A DNA stretch of 64,000 nucleotides from Aerosticca soli (GCF_003967035.1 NZ_AP018560.1:705001-769000); one strand, 5' to 3'; shown: positions 1-9,841, numbered from the stretch's first letter. Notes: generated by a model not told the origin, from the sequence alone. Made by a program: numbers and translations.

Positions 1-177
1 GGCATCCTGTGGAAAAGCCTGGTGTTCGGCGCGGTGGTCTCGCTGATCGCGGTGTTCCAGGGCTACACCACGCCGCCGACCAGCGAGGGCGTGGCCTATG
101 CCACCACCCGTACCGTGGTCGCCTCGTCCATCACCATTCTCGCGCTGGACTTCGTGCTCACCGCCTTCCTGATGTGA
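1..177 (+). CDS. mlaE: MlaE, phospholipid ABC transporter permease (3' end only)
   Basis: The window opens inside this gene; only the last 58 codons are visible, in the first forward frame, ending at TGA 175-177. The fragment contains a hydrophobic segment, the motif FQGYTTPPTSEGVAYATT typical of MlaE/YrbE permeases, and a second membrane helix close to the C-terminus. MlaE is the inner-membrane permease that works with ATPase MlaF, substrate-binding MlaD and STAS protein MlaB to move phospholipids between the membranes. Its position directly before mlaD and mlaC, on the same strand, supports the call. The start and mlaF lie outside the window. Confidence 0.93.
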   Translation, partial: GILWKSLVFGAVVSLIAVFQGYTTPPTSEGVAYATTRTVVASSITILALDFVLTAFLM

Positions 178-220
178 TTGCCATGCATCCGCCCGTTTCG
201 ATTTCGCCGAGGACGTCTTC

Positions 221-1087
221 GTGAGTCAGAGAAAATCCTATGCCGTCGGCACCGGCCTGTTCATCGTGCTCGGCTTCGCCACGCTGGGCTATCTGGCCAC
301 CCAGACCACGTCGGTCGCCAACATGAAACTCGGCGACACCTACACGGTGGACGCGCAGTTCGCCAACATCGGCCAGCTCAAGGAGCGCGCGCCGGTGAAG
401 GTGGCCGGGGTACGCATCGGCCAGGTCAAGTCCATCGAGCTGCTGCCCGGCAAGGAAGCCGCCGAGGTCAAGCTCGCCATCGACAAGCGCTTCAACGCGA
501 TCCCGGCCGATTCGGTCGCCAACATCTTCACCAGCGGCCTGCTCGGCGACCAGTACGTCGGCATACAGTACGGTCATGCCAAGCAGAGCCTCACCGATGG
601 CGGTCACCTCGCGCTCACCCGGCCTTCGCAGCAGCTTGAGGACATGCTCGGCAAGTTCTTCGGTGCCGGCGGCGTGGCCGACAACCTGGACGGCAGCTAC
701 ACCTTGAAGGCGCGGTTTTCCAATGTCGGTTCGCTGTCCGTCGGCGCGCCGGTGAAGATGTCCGGCGTGGCCATCGGCCGGGTGTCCGCGGTGGATGTCG
801 ACCCGGTCAAGCTCGACGCCGTGGTCAAGCTCGCCATCGACAAGAAATATAATCAGATTCCCGACGATTCGGCGGCAGCGGTATTCACCAGCGGGCTGAT
901 CGGCAGCCAGTTCGTCGCCATCCAGCCCGGCGGCTCGCCCGATGCGCTCAAGGACGGCGACGAGCTGGTGCTGACCCAGTCGGCGCTGCAGCTGGAAGAC
1001 CTGATCGGCAAGTTTCTGGTCAACGGTTCTTCGGGCGACGCCCGCAAGCCGGATCAGTCGCCGCCCACTGCGCCATCCGGCAAGTGA
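221..1087 (+). CDS. mlaD: MlaD with two tandem MCE domains
   Basis: Substrate-binding subunit of the Mla phospholipid transporter, anchored by one N-terminal helix (about residues 8-26) with the rest in the periplasm. The start is GTG 221, after a GAGGA-like ribosome site. E. coli MlaD has about 183 residues and one MCE domain; this protein has 288 and two. Residues 41-150 and 160-269 align without any gap at a constant offset of 119 residues. Both copies contain APVK, VKLAIDK, FTSGL and the post-domain helix QLED, and are roughly half identical by eye. The tail after residue 270 is short and Pro/Ser-rich. MCE proteins form hexameric rings, so two domains could make two stacked rings; that is inference. 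The gene lies between mlaE and mlaC. Confidence 0.92.
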   Translation: MSQRKSYAVGTGLFIVLGFATLGYLATQTTSVANMKLGDTYTVDAQFANIGQLKERAPVKVAGVRIGQVKSIELLPGKEAAEVKLAIDKRFNAIPADSVANIFTSGLLGDQYVGIQYGHAKQSLTDGGHLALTRPSQQLEDMLGKFFGAGGVADNLDGSYTLKARFSNVGSLSVGAPVKMSGVAIGRVSAVDVDPVKLDAVVKLAIDKKYNQIPDDSAAAVFTSGLIGSQFVAIQPGGSPDALKDGDELVLTQSALQLEDLIGKFLVNGSSGDARKPDQSPPTAPSGK

Positions 1088-1116
1088 CCCATCCCCTTCA
1101 CCCCAGGAGTTTTTGC

Positions 1117-1812
1117 ATGTTCCGTCAGCTGGCCTTTGCGATCGCCCTCGCCTGCGGCACCGTCGCCGCCGCGCCCGTTCTCGCCCAGGAGACCGCACCG
1201 GCATCGGCCGAGGCCTCGAGCCCGCAGCAGATCGTTCAATCGGTGATCCAGGAGCTCAACAAGACCGTGGTCGGCCACCGTCAGGAATTGCAGAACGACA
1301 AGGAAAAACTGATCGAAGTGATCGACAAGGTCCTGTTGCCGCACTTCGACATCGATTACGCCTCCATTCTGGTGCTCGGCCAGCACGCCCGCGAGGCGAC
1401 GCCGGAACAACGTCAGCGTTTTGCCAAGGCCTTCTACGATTCGATCACCCACCGCTATGCCGAAGGTCTGCTCAAGTACACCCAGGGTTCGGTGCGCGTC
1501 CTGCCTTTCAATGGGGACCTCAACGAACGCCGCACCATCGTGCGCACGCAGGTGGTGATGGAGGAGGGCAAGACCGCCTCGGTGGATTTCGCCTTCCGCA
1601 AGGGTCGCAACGGCGATTGGAAAGCCTATGACGTCATCATCGAGGGCATCTCCTACGTCACCAACTACCGCAACCAGGTCGATGCCGAGATCCGCAAGGT
1701 CGGTATCGAGCAACTGATCAAGAACCTGGAGACGCAGGGCGAGAAGGCGCTGCAGAAGATGGAACAGGACGCCCCGCAGGGCGGCAAGCCGGCGGCTACG
1801 CCTTCAACATGA
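1117..1812 (+). CDS. mlaC: MlaC, periplasmic phospholipid carrier
   Basis: Soluble periplasmic shuttle that carries phospholipid between the outer-membrane MlaA complex and inner-membrane MlaFEDB. The 231-residue product begins with a signal peptide (basic MFRQ, hydrophobic core, AQ cleavage region near residue 24). The mature part has family features such as LLPHFD, RFAKAFYDSI, EG-LLKY and the late segment GISYVTNYRNQ. ATG 1117 follows the ribosome site CCAGGAG. An in-frame GTG at 1084 would place 11 extra residues before the signal peptide and overlap mlaD's stop, so it was not used. The stop overlaps mlaB by four bases (ATGA). Confidence 0.95.
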   Translation: MFRQLAFAIALACGTVAAAPVLAQETAPASAEASSPQQIVQSVIQELNKTVVGHRQELQNDKEKLIEVIDKVLLPHFDIDYASILVLGQHAREATPEQRQRFAKAFYDSITHRYAEGLLKYTQGSVRVLPFNGDLNERRTIVRTQVVMEEGKTASVDFAFRKGRNGDWKAYDVIIEGISYVTNYRNQVDAEIRKVGIEQLIKNLETQGEKALQKMEQDAPQGGKPAATPST

Positions 1813-2111
1813 CGCAGACGGAAGCCTTCAGCCTGACGCGCCCCGAGGCCGGTACGCTCGGCCTTCAGGGCAGTTTGAGTTTTGCCACCGCCGCACGCGC
1901 CCTGCGCCTCATCGAGGCGGCGGTGGCGGCCGAACAGCCGCAGCGGCTGGACCTGTCGCCGCTCCGGCACGGCGACAGCGCCGGGCTGGCCTGCCTGCTG
2001 GCGGTCCAGGCCGAGGCCATGCGCAAAGGGCACCGGTTGCAGGTCGTGCACATGCCCGATGGGCTGCGGGCGCTGGCCCAGCTGTGCGAAGTGGAGGCTT
2101 TCATCCTCTGA
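1809..2111 (+). CDS. mlaB: MlaB, STAS-domain regulator of the Mla ABC transporter
   Basis: A 100-residue STAS-fold cytoplasmic protein. In characterised systems MlaB binds the ATPase MlaF and is needed for complex stability and activity. The sequence shows the STAS pattern: an early beta strand (TLGLQGSLSF), the segment RLDLSPLRHGDSAGLACLLA in which D-S-A-G marks the conserved loop, then a helix and strand HRLQVVHMP. Its ATG overlaps mlaC's stop, implying translational coupling. It is the last gene of the forward mla operon, followed by the terminator at 2175-2197. Confidence 0.9.
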   Translation: MTQTEAFSLTRPEAGTLGLQGSLSFATAARALRLIEAAVAAEQPQRLDLSPLRHGDSAGLACLLAVQAEAMRKGHRLQVVHMPDGLRALAQLCEVEAFIL

Positions 2112-2174
2112 CGCCAGGAGTGGTATTCGCTCTATTGGTGCCCCTGGCGCCTGGCGCCATCGCCCATCAACGAG

Positions 2175-2197
2175 AAAGGGGCCGAGAGGCCCCTTTT
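2175..2197. terminator. Bidirectional Rho-independent terminator between mlaB and mlaA
   Basis: A perfect 9-bp stem, AAAGGGGCC/GGCCCCTTT, closes a GAGA tetraloop. It ends in TTTT on the plus strand and in a matching A-run on the other side. It sits between two convergent genes and can stop both transcripts. Confidence 0.88.
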
Positions 2198-2220
2198 CCG
2201 TACGTCACTATCGGCGCGAA

Positions 2221-3066
2221 TCAATACGCCGGCGGCGCGGTTGCCGGGTTTTCGCCCTGATGTTGCTTTTCCCACTGGCGCTGCTCGTCGAGCAGCTGCT
2301 CGGGGTCATAGCCGTTCTCGTCGAGGCCCTGCAGCTTCTCGATGACATTGGCCGGCGGATTGCCGTCGTAGATCAGGTAGAGCCGGCGCTGACGATAGGC
2401 ATCGCGCATGAAGACGTAAGGATCATAGGCGGACTTGAGGAAATCTTCCGCGTCCATGGCCCGCGAGCGTTCGGAGATCAGGTAGATCAGCTCGGGCAGA
2501 TAGTACTGGCCAGCCTTGAAGTCGTGATGGCGGGCATAGCGCGACAGGGGATTGAAGAAATACCCGTCCACCGGAATGCGCCACATGTCACGCACCGTGG
2601 ACGGACCGAAGAAAGGCAGGACCAGATAGTCGCCCTCGGGTAGCCCCCAGCGCGCCAAAGTGACACCGAAATCGGTATTTTCGAGGGGCAGCCCCATCTT
2701 GGTGGCCGGATCGAAGAAGCCGCCGATACCCACGGTCAGATTGATCAGCATCCGGCCGGTATTGCGCAGGGCATGTATGGGGCGTGCCTGCAAGAGATCG
2801 TTACCGATGGTGATCGGCATGCGGATGTTGGTGAAGAAATCACCGATCGAGCGACGCACGGGCGGGTTGGTCACCTTGCGGTAGCCGACCGCAACCGGCC
2901 GGATCACGGCGCGGTCCAGGGCGTCGTTGAACCCGTACATCTTGCGGTTGAACTTTTCCAGCGGATCGTCGGTGCGTGGCGGCGCAATGGTGCAGCCGGC
3001 AAGCAGGGCCACGGCGGCCAGCATGAGCCAGCGGCGCGGCGACAGCAGGGAAGGGAGGACGGGCAT
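2221..3066 (-). CDS. mlaA: MlaA (VacJ) outer-membrane lipoprotein
   Basis: Outer-membrane lipoprotein that removes misplaced phospholipids from the outer leaflet and passes them to MlaC. The chosen start (3066) gives a 281-residue product with a lipoprotein signal: basic residues, then a hydrophobic run ending in LLAGC. A longer in-frame start at 3195 would add 43 residues before the signal and was rejected. MlaA-family features include DPLEKFNRKMYGFNDALDR, NIRMPITIGNDLLQ, DFGVTLARWGLPEGDYLVLP, FFGPSTVRD and the late YD-YVFMRDAY. The gene is convergent with mlaEDCB. In E. coli mlaA lies far from the other mla genes; here it is adjacent but on the opposite strand. No strong ribosome site is visible. 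Confidence 0.94.
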   Translation of the reverse strand: MPVLPSLLSPRRWLMLAAVALLAGCTIAPPRTDDPLEKFNRKMYGFNDALDRAVIRPVAVGYRKVTNPPVRRSIGDFFTNIRMPITIGNDLLQARPIHALRNTGRMLINLTVGIGGFFDPATKMGLPLENTDFGVTLARWGLPEGDYLVLPFFGPSTVRDMWRIPVDGYFFNPLSRYARHHDFKAGQYYLPELIYLISERSRAMDAEDFLKSAYDPYVFMRDAYRQRRLYLIYDGNPPANVIEKLQGLDENGYDPEQLLDEQRQWEKQHQGENPATAPPAY

Positions 3067-3246
3067 GGGGATGCTAAGGAAGGATGGTGGAGGCCGGCAA
3101 AGTGTACTTGTTGGTTCTGTATTTTGCGCGTGTAGTTTTTGCAAGGGTCGCCACGCCGGGCCGGGCATGATACGCGTGAGCGCGTTGCCAGCCAAGCCGG
3201 GCTTGGACTAGACTGCGACATTGGACAAATTGCCTATCCGGATCCC

Positions 3247-3537
3247 ATGGCCCGTATCACCGTCGAAGACTGCTTGGAAGTTGTGCCCAACCGTTTCGAG
3301 CTCGTGCTGATGGCTACCAAGCGCGCCCGCCAGCTCGCCAAGGGGGCCGAGCCGGCCGTCAACCCCGATCATGACAAGCCCACGGTGCTCGCCCTGCGCG
3401 AGATCGCCGAGCGGCGCATCGATCAGGCCACGATCGATGAGATCGACCGCGCCGAACGCGAGCGTGCCGAGCGCGAGGCATTGGAATGGGCGGCAGCCGA
3501 AGTCGACGACGATCTCTCCAAGGGCGGCGACGACTGA
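3247..3537 (+). CDS. rpoZ: RNA polymerase omega subunit
   Basis: A 96-residue omega subunit, close to the usual 91. The start MARITVEDC, the core [16 protein letters not shown] and the segment [15 protein letters not shown] are diagnostic. Omega assists folding and assembly of beta-prime and forms one ppGpp site of RNA polymerase, which fits its place directly upstream of spoT. The usual upstream neighbour gmk is absent; the gene before it is mlaA, divergently oriented. The tail is Glu/Asp-rich. Confidence 0.97.
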   Translation: MARITVEDCLEVVPNRFELVLMATKRARQLAKGAEPAVNPDHDKPTVLALREIAERRIDQATIDEIDRAERERAEREALEWAAAEVDDDLSKGGDD

Positions 3538-3670
3538 TGGAGGGCGACGGCTGTCCGGGCAGCTGTCCTGATGCCGGCACGGCCGGCGGTTTCTGCACGC
3601 GCGCGCCGGTCTCGGGCCTTCTTCCCGGCGCGACGTTTGGGAGTGACGCCTGAGCGGTCCGCGTATACCG

Positions 3671-5836
3671 ATGCCGACTGACGGCGCCGTGACGGCCGCC
3701 GACCCCCGCGCATTGCCGCCTTACGCGCAGGCACTCAAGGAACGCATCGCCTATTTGCCCGAAGCCCAGGTCGAGCGCGTGCTGTCCGCCTACGCGGTGG
3801 GAGCCGTGGCGCATGCCGGCCAGGCCAGGCAGAGCGGCGAGCCGTACATCACCCATCCGCTGGCGGTCGCCGGCATCCTGGCCGAGCTCGGGCTCGATGC
3901 CGAGACGCTGATCGCGGCGATCCTGCACGACACCCTGGAAGACACCGCACTCACCCGCGAGGAGCTCACCGCGCAGTTCGGCGAGACGGTGACCGCGCTG
4001 GTCGACGGCGTGACCAAGCTCGACAAGATGCAGTTCTCCAGCCGGCAGGAAGCCGACGCGGAAAGTTTCCGCAAGATGTTGCTGGCGATGGCGCGCGATC
4101 TGCGCGTGATCCTGATCAAGCTCGCCGACCGTCTGCACAACATGCGCACGCTGAGCGCCAAGGATGCCGCCTCGCGCCGGCGCATCGCGCGCGAGACGCT
4201 GGAAATCTACGCGCCGATCGCGCAGCGGCTCGGCATGAACAAGTTCAAGGCCGAGCTGCAGGATTTGGGTTTCCGCGCCCTGTATCCGGACCGCTACCGG
4301 GTGCTGAGCGAGCGCATCCGCCTCGCGCTCGGCAACCGCCGCGAGGCGATGGCCAAGATCGAGGCCGCCCTGACCACGCGGCTGGCCGAGGAGCAGATCC
4401 CGGCGCGGGTGGTCGGGCGGATCAAGTCGCCGTGGAGCATCTACACGAAGATGCGCAACGAGCACAAAAGCTTCGCGCAGCTCATGGACGTGTACGGCTT
4501 TCGCGTGGTGGTGGACAGCGCCATGCGCTGCTACATGGCGCTCGGCGTGGTGCATGCGCTGTACAAGCCGGTCGACCGGCGCTTCAAGGATTTCATCGCC
4601 ATCCCCAAGGCCAACGGTTACCAGTCGCTGCATACCGTGCTGCTGGGGCCGTTCGGCGCGCCGATCGAGGTGCAGATCCGCACCGAGGAGATGGATCAGG
4701 TCGCCGAGCGGGGCGTGGCCGCGCACTGGGCCTACAAGTCCGACAGCGGTCCGGCCAACAGCGCGCAGGCCCGCGCCCGCGAATGGCTGGCGGCGCTCGC
4801 CGACAGCCAGGCGCGCACGCCCTCGGCCGCCGAGTTCATCGAGAACGTCAAGATCGATCTCTTCCCCGACGAGGTCTATCTGTTCACGCCGCGCGGCGAC
4901 ATCCTCGCCCTGCCGCGCAACGCCACCGCGCTCGATTTCGCCTATGCCGTGCATACCGATGTCGGTGACCATGCGGTGGCCGCGCGGGTGGACAAGAAGC
5001 TGGTGCCGTTGCGCACACGGCTGGAATCGGGGCAGATGGTCGAGATCATCACCGCGCCGTCGGCGGTGCCCAATCCGGTGTGGCTGGAGTTCGTCGTCAC
5101 CGGCAAGGCGCGCACGGCGATCCGCCAGCATCTGAAACACCTGCAGCACGAGGATGCGGTGGACTTCGGCCATCGCATGCTCGACCGCGCGCTGGCGGCG
5201 CAGGGCAGCAGTCTGGATGCCATCCCGCCGGCCGTGCTGGACCGTTTTCTGCGCGAGGCCAAGCTGCACCGGCTGGAGGAACTCCTGGCCGAGATCGCCC
5301 TGGGCAACCGCATGCCGGACGCCGTCGCCGGCCAGCTCCTGGCGGCACGTGGCGGCAAGGATCACCCCGCCGCGAAGGCCACGCTGGCGCAGGAGAAGAT
5401 CCGCATCACCGGTGCCGAACGCGGGGTGCTCAGCTTCGCCAATTGCTGCCATCCGCTGCCGGGCGACGAGATCATCGGCTATCTCTCGCCGGGCAAGGGC
5501 ATCGTGGTGCATCGGCTGGAATGCCCGAACGTGGCCGAGCTGCGCAAGTCGCCGGAGCGCTGCGTGCCGATCGAGTGGGATCGCCACGTGCAGGGCGACT
5601 ACAAGGCCGAGCTGCGTGTGGAAGTGATCAACCGCCCCGGCGTGCTCGCCACCGTCGCCGCGGCCATCGCCGATGCCGATTCCAATATCGAGAACGTCGA
5701 GTACGTCGAGCGCGACGCGGCCGCCGCCACCTTGATCTTCACTATGGAGGTCAAGAGCCGCAAGCATCTGGCCGACGTCATCCGCCGCGTGCGGCGCACC
5801 GGTGTGGTCAGCGGGGCCTATCGCCATCCGCTCTGA
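3671..5836 (+). CDS. spoT: SpoT, bifunctional (p)ppGpp synthetase/hydrolase
   Basis: Controls the alarmone (p)ppGpp. The 721-residue product has the full RelA/SpoT layout: an HD hydrolase domain with H48, H62 and H86-D87 (ILHDTLEDT); a synthetase domain with [28 protein letters not shown] and [11 protein letters not shown]; then TGS ([14 protein letters not shown]), a helical region with a cysteine pair ([11 protein letters not shown]), and a C-terminal ACT domain ([19 protein letters not shown]). The intact HD motif shows hydrolase capacity, so this is SpoT and not RelA. The rpoZ-spoT-ridA-recG order is common in gammaproteobacteria. Confidence 0.97.
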   Translation: MPTDGAVTAADPRALPPYAQALKERIAYLPEAQVERVLSAYAVGAVAHAGQARQSGEPYITHPLAVAGILAELGLDAETLIAAILHDTLEDTALTREELTAQFGETVTALVDGVTKLDKMQFSSRQEADAESFRKMLLAMARDLRVILIKLADRLHNMRTLSAKDAASRRRIARETLEIYAPIAQRLGMNKFKAELQDLGFRALYPDRYRVLSERIRLALGNRREAMAKIEAALTTRLAEEQIPARVVGRIKSPWSIYTKMRNEHKSFAQLMDVYGFRVVVDSAMRCYMALGVVHALYKPVDRRFKDFIAIPKANGYQSLHTVLLGPFGAPIEVQIRTEEMDQVAERGVAAHWAYKSDSGPANSAQARAREWLAALADSQARTPSAAEFIENVKIDLFPDEVYLFTPRGDILALPRNATALDFAYAVHTDVGDHAVAARVDKKLVPLRTRLESGQMVEIITAPSAVPNPVWLEFVVTGKARTAIRQHLKHLQHEDAVDFGHRMLDRALAAQGSSLDAIPPAVLDRFLREAKLHRLEELLAEIALGNRMPDAVAGQLLAARGGKDHPAAKATLAQEKIRITGAERGVLSFANCCHPLPGDEIIGYLSPGKGIVVHRLECPNVAELRKSPERCVPIEWDRHVQGDYKAELRVEVINRPGVLATVAAAIADADSNIENVEYVERDAAAATLIFTMEVKSRKHLADVIRRVRRTGVVSGAYRHPL

Positions 5837-5931
5837 CGCGGGCGGCTTTCCGCATCGCGACCGCGCTTCCTACAATGTCCGGGATGCCGTCGATTCCGCA
5901 AAGAGCATCATCCCATTCGCCAGAGGTCGCC

Positions 5932-6315
5932 ATGTCCCGACAGATCATCGCCACTGCGCAAGCGCCGGCCGCGATCGGCCCCTATTCGCAAGCCGTGCGT
6001 GCCGGCACCACGGTCTACTGCTCGGGCCAGATCCCGCTCGATCCGGCGACCGGTGCCCTGGTCGAGGGCGACATCACCGCGCAGGCGCGGCGGGTGTTCG
6101 AGAACCTCAAGGCCGTGGCCGCGGCGGCCGGCGGTTCGCTCGACGATGCGGTGCGGGTGGGCATCTACGTCACCGATTTGCAGCACTTCGCCGCGGTCAA
6201 CGCGGTCATGGCCGAATACTTCAAGCCACCCTATCCTGCGCGATCCACCATCGAGGTTTCCGGCCTGCCCAAGGGCGCCCAGGTCGAGGTCGATGCGATC
6301 CTGGTGGTGGGCTGA
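5932..6315 (+). CDS. ridA: RidA, reactive enamine/imine deaminase
   Basis: A 127-residue YjgF/YER057c/UK114-family protein. RidA hydrolyses reactive 2-aminoacrylate and related enamines released by PLP enzymes. Family features visible are [37 protein letters not shown] and [22 protein letters not shown], which includes the catalytic Arg near residue 104. ATG 5932 follows AGAGGTCGC. It lies between spoT and recG, where RidA homologues are often found. Confidence 0.95.
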   Translation: MSRQIIATAQAPAAIGPYSQAVRAGTTVYCSGQIPLDPATGALVEGDITAQARRVFENLKAVAAAAGGSLDDAVRVGIYVTDLQHFAAVNAVMAEYFKPPYPARSTIEVSGLPKGAQVEVDAILVVG

Positions 6316-6360
6316 GCGCCGCCGCCTCCGCTGTCTCTCGGCAGGCGCGCGGGCGGCGTC

Positions 6361-8472
6361 GTGAGCGCCGGTCCCATGGCCGGGGAACGGGCGGCGGACG
6401 AGGCGGGAGCGATGCCGGTCACCCGGTTGCCAGGCGTCGGTCCGGCGCAGGCGGCGATGCTTGCGCGGCTCGGGCTCGACACCGTCCGCGATCTCTGGTT
6501 CCACCTGCCATTGCGCTATGAGGATCGCACCCGGCTGACGCCCATCGCCGATCTCGTGCCCGGCGCGCGCGCGCAGGTCGTCGGTGAGGTGGCCCACGTC
6601 GAGCACATGACGCGGGGACGTTCGCAGCTCAAGGTCTGGCTTGCCGATGCCGCCGGGCAGGGCCTTGGCCTGCGGTTTTTCCATTTCCATCGCAGCCAGG
6701 CCGGACGCCTTGCGCCGGGCACGCGGCTTTTGTGTTACGGCGAGGTGCGCCAGGGCGGCTTGGGCCTGGAAATGGTGCACCCCGAATACCGCGTGCTGGA
6801 ACCGGGCGCCGTGCCGACGATGGAGGCGCAGCTGAGTCCGGTCTACCCCACCACCGAGGGACTCGGCCAGAAACGCCTGGCCGGCACGATCGCCAAGGCG
6901 CTCACGCTGCTGCCCGCCGAGTCGGCGCTGGAACTCATCCCGCCGTCGTGGCTTCCCGAGGAGGCCGGCATGTCGCTGCGGGCGGCCCTGCTCTACGTGC
7001 ATCGGCCGCCGCCGGAGGCCGATCTTGCCGAGCTCGCCGCCGGCCGGCACCCGGCGCAGCGGCGACTGGCGTTCGAGGAACTCCTGGCCCAGCACGTCAG
7101 CCTGAAACGCCTGCGCGCGCTGATCCAGCACCAGCGGGCGCCGCTACTCGCCGGCGACGGCGCCCTGCGGGCACGCCTGCTCGAAGCCCTGCCGTTCGTC
7201 CCGACCGCCGCACAACGGCGCGTCGCCGCGGAGGTCGCCGCCGACCTCGCCTCGGCGCGTCCGATGCTGCGCCTGGTGCAGGGCGACGTCGGCTCGGGCA
7301 AGACGCTCGTCGCCGCGCTCGCCGCGCTCGCCGCGGTGGAAGCCGGTTACCAGGTCGCGCTGACGGCCCCCACGGAACTGCTGGCCGAACAGCACCTGGC
7401 TACGTTCAAGCGCTGGCTGGAGCCGCTCGGCGTGCCTGTCGAATGGCTGGCCGGCAAGCTGCAGGGGCGGGCGCGCCGGCAGGCGCTGGAGCGCGTGGCC
7501 GCCGGCGCGCCGGTGGTGATCGGCACTCACGCGCTGATGCAGGAGGGCGTGACTTTCGCGCGCCTGGGGTTGGTCATCGTCGACGAACAGCACCGCTTCG
7601 GCGTGCAGCAACGTCTGGCCCTGCGCGACAAGGGCGCTTCCGGCACGCTGATGCCGCACCAGCTGGTGCTCACCGCCACACCGATCCCGCGCACGCTGGC
7701 GATGGCTGCCTATGCGGATCTCGACGTCTCGGTGATCGACGAGCTGCCGCCGGGCCGCACGCCGGTGCGCACGGTGGCGGTGGCGCAGGATCGCCGCGCC
7801 GAGGTGATCGAGCGACTGCGCGCCGCCTGCGCCCAGGGGCGCCAGGCCTACTGGGTGTGCACGCTGATCGAAACCTCCGAGCAGCTGCGTGCGCAGGCCG
7901 CCGAGGCCGTGCATGCCGAGCTCGCGGCCGCGCTGCCGGGTCTGCGCGTGGGTCTTTTGCACGGACGCATGAAGCCGGCGCAGAAACAGGCGGTGATGGC
8001 GGCCTTCCAGGCCGGCGAGTTGTCCGTCTTGGTCGCCACCACGGTGATCGAGGTCGGTGTGGACGTGCCGCGGGCCAGCGTGATGGTGATCGAGAACAGC
8101 GAACGGCTGGGGCTTGCGCAATTGCATCAGCTGCGTGGACGGGTCGGCCGCGGCGCCGACGAATCGAGCTGCGTGCTGCTCTACCAGCCGCCGCTGGGTG
8201 AACTTGCGCGGTCGCGGCTCAACACGCTGCGCCAGACCTGCGACGGTTTTCGCATCGCCGAGAAGGATCTCGAGCTGCGCGGCCCCGGCGAGGTGCTCGG
8301 CACCCGCCAGACCGGCGAGCTTTGCCTGCGCATCGCCGATCTCTCCCGTGACGCCGCCTTGCTGCCGGCCGTGCAGCGCCTCGGCGAACGCCTGCTTGCC
8401 GAGGCGCCGGCGCGCGTCGAGGCCTTGATCGCGCGCTGGATCGGCGCCGCCGCGCGCTACGCACGCGCCTGA
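6361..8472 (+). CDS. recG: RecG ATP-dependent DNA helicase
   Basis: Branch-migrating helicase that remodels stalled forks and recombination intermediates. The 703-residue product has the N-terminal wedge (GVGPAQAAMLARLGL, then an OB-like fold) and the helicase core: Walker A GDVGSGKT, motif Ia TAPTELLAEQH, DEQH box VIVDEQHRFG, motif III LTATPIPRTLAM, and motifs V/VI TTVIEVGVDVP and HQLRGRVGRG. The proposed start is GTG 6361; another start at codon 18 (VTRLPGV) would also keep the wedge. The gene starts 45 bases after ridA. Confidence 0.96.
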   Translation: MSAGPMAGERAADEAGAMPVTRLPGVGPAQAAMLARLGLDTVRDLWFHLPLRYEDRTRLTPIADLVPGARAQVVGEVAHVEHMTRGRSQLKVWLADAAGQGLGLRFFHFHRSQAGRLAPGTRLLCYGEVRQGGLGLEMVHPEYRVLEPGAVPTMEAQLSPVYPTTEGLGQKRLAGTIAKALTLLPAESALELIPPSWLPEEAGMSLRAALLYVHRPPPEADLAELAAGRHPAQRRLAFEELLAQHVSLKRLRALIQHQRAPLLAGDGALRARLLEALPFVPTAAQRRVAAEVAADLASARPMLRLVQGDVGSGKTLVAALAALAAVEAGYQVALTAPTELLAEQHLATFKRWLEPLGVPVEWLAGKLQGRARRQALERVAAGAPVVIGTHALMQEGVTFARLGLVIVDEQHRFGVQQRLALRDKGASGTLMPHQLVLTATPIPRTLAMAAYADLDVSVIDELPPGRTPVRTVAVAQDRRAEVIERLRAACAQGRQAYWVCTLIETSEQLRAQAAEAVHAELAAALPGLRVGLLHGRMKPAQKQAVMAAFQAGELSVLVATTVIEVGVDVPRASVMVIENSERLGLAQLHQLRGRVGRGADESSCVLLYQPPLGELARSRLNTLRQTCDGFRIAEKDLELRGPGEVLGTRQTGELCLRIADLSRDAALLPAVQRLGERLLAEAPARVEALIARWIGAAARYARA

Positions 8473-8550
8473 AAATCCCAAGCGCGCGGCCGCGACGGCA
8501 GCGCCGGGCGTCCTTATCATGGGCGCTTTCCGCTGACCGCTTGGGAACCC

Positions 8551-9489
8551 ATGACCCGCACCCCGTTGCTCATCGATACCGACCCCGGCGTGGACGATGC
8601 GCTGGCCATCCTGATGGCGCACGCGCATGCCGAAGTCGTCGCGCTCACCATCGCCGCCGGCAATGTCGGCCTGGCGCATACCGTGCGCAACGCCTGCACC
8701 CTCGTCGACCTGCTCTCGGCGCGCACGCCCGTGCATGCCGGCTGTCCGCTGCCGTTGGTGCGTGCGCCGCTGGAGGACGCCGCCTTCGTGCATGGCCAGG
8801 ATGGTCTGGGCGACGTCGGCTTTCCCGAGCCGGCCAGCCGACCGGCTGACGAGACCGCGGCGCTGGCGCTGATCCAGCTGACCCGGCAGCGGCCGGGCGA
8901 GCTGACGCTGGTCGCCCTGGCGCCGCTCACCAATCTCGCGCTGGCGGTCCGGCTCGATCCCGAGCTGCCCTCGCGGGTGCGTCGCCTGGTGGTGATGGGC
9001 GGCGCGGTCACCGGGCACGGCAACACCGGCACCGTGCCTGCCGAGTTCAACGTCGGCTTCGACCCGGAGGCCGCGCACGTGGTGTTCGAAGCCTTCACGC
9101 ATTTCACCCTGGTCGATTGGGAGGCCACGCTGCGCCATGCCTTCGACGAGGACGCCTTCGACGGTTGGGTCGCCCGCGGCGACGAGCGCGCCCGCTTCTT
9201 CGACCGGATATTCGCCGCCGCGCGGGCCTACAACCGCCGCAGCGGCCGACGCGGCATCATCGCCGCCGATGCGCTGGCCATGGCGGTAGCGATCGATCCG
9301 GCCATCGTCACCCGCCGGGCGAGCCGCCACGTGGCGGTGGAGCTGGACGGCCGCCTGACCCGCGGCGCCACTGTGGTGGACTGGGACGGCCGCCTCGGCC
9401 GGCCCGCCAACGCCGAAATCGTGCTGGAGGTGGACCAGGCGCGGTTCGCGGCGCTGGTGCAGCGGGCGCTGGGCGTTCCGGGCGCCTGA
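8551..9489 (+). CDS. Inosine-uridine preferring nucleoside hydrolase family protein
   Basis: Hydrolyses the N-glycosidic bond of ribonucleosides in purine/pyrimidine salvage. The 312-residue protein starts with the family signature [13 protein letters not shown], whose Asp cluster binds calcium and ribose. It also has [36 protein letters not shown] (Asn and Asp contacts to ribose) and the late Asp in [10 protein letters not shown]. Substrate preference (pyrimidine or inosine type) cannot be read from the sequence. It sits alone between recG and rpmE2 on the same strand, with a 78-base gap after recG. Confidence 0.9.
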   Translation: MTRTPLLIDTDPGVDDALAILMAHAHAEVVALTIAAGNVGLAHTVRNACTLVDLLSARTPVHAGCPLPLVRAPLEDAAFVHGQDGLGDVGFPEPASRPADETAALALIQLTRQRPGELTLVALAPLTNLALAVRLDPELPSRVRRLVVMGGAVTGHGNTGTVPAEFNVGFDPEAAHVVFEAFTHFTLVDWEATLRHAFDEDAFDGWVARGDERARFFDRIFAAARAYNRRSGRRGIIAADALAMAVAIDPAIVTRRASRHVAVELDGRLTRGATVVDWDGRLGRPANAEIVLEVDQARFAALVQRALGVPGA

Positions 9490-9560
9490 ACGCCCGGCTT
9501 GTCAGTGCGACAGCCGGCCGGCTACAATGCCGCTCTTTTCATCCGCCGCTTTCCATTGCC

Positions 9561-9806
9561 ATGAAGCCCGATATCCATCCGAACTATCGCCCGGTGGTGT
9601 TCCAGGACCTTTCGTCCGATTTCGCCTTTCTCACGCGCTCGACGATCGCCGCCAAGGACACCATCAAGTGGGAGGACGGCAACGAGTACCCGCTGGTCAA
9701 GGTGGATATCTCCAGCCACTCGCATCCGTTTTATACCGGCAAGCACAAGACCATCGACGCCGGTGGCCGCGTCGACAAGTTCCGTCGCCGCTACGCGCAG
9801 AAGTGA
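9561..9806 (+). CDS. rpmE2: 50S ribosomal protein L31 type B (zinc-free paralogue)
   Basis: An 81-residue L31 protein starting [16 protein letters not shown] and containing [11 protein letters not shown] and [13 protein letters not shown]. It lacks the CxxC zinc-binding cysteines of type A L31, so it is the C-minus form that replaces the zinc protein during zinc limitation in species carrying both. Whether a type A gene exists elsewhere cannot be seen. I see no Zur-like palindrome upstream. A strong terminator follows at 9842. Confidence 0.95.
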   Translation: MKPDIHPNYRPVVFQDLSSDFAFLTRSTIAAKDTIKWEDGNEYPLVKVDISSHSHPFYTGKHKTIDAGGRVDKFRRRYAQK

Positions 9807-9841
9807 TGCCGCGCCGGTGCGCCGGCGGACAGCATGAATCC

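Noticed and set aside
1084-1116. Earlier GTG start for mlaC
   Set aside because: It would put extra residues before a clear signal peptide; the ribosome site CCAGGAG fits ATG 1117.
3359-5827. 822-codon minus-strand frame opposite spoT
   Set aside because: No family pattern, His/Arg/Gly-rich composition and exact antisense position to spoT; a GC shadow.
7144-9330. 728-codon minus-strand frame opposite recG and the nucleoside hydrolase
   Set aside because: Antisense to two clear genes, with no recognisable domain or ribosome site.
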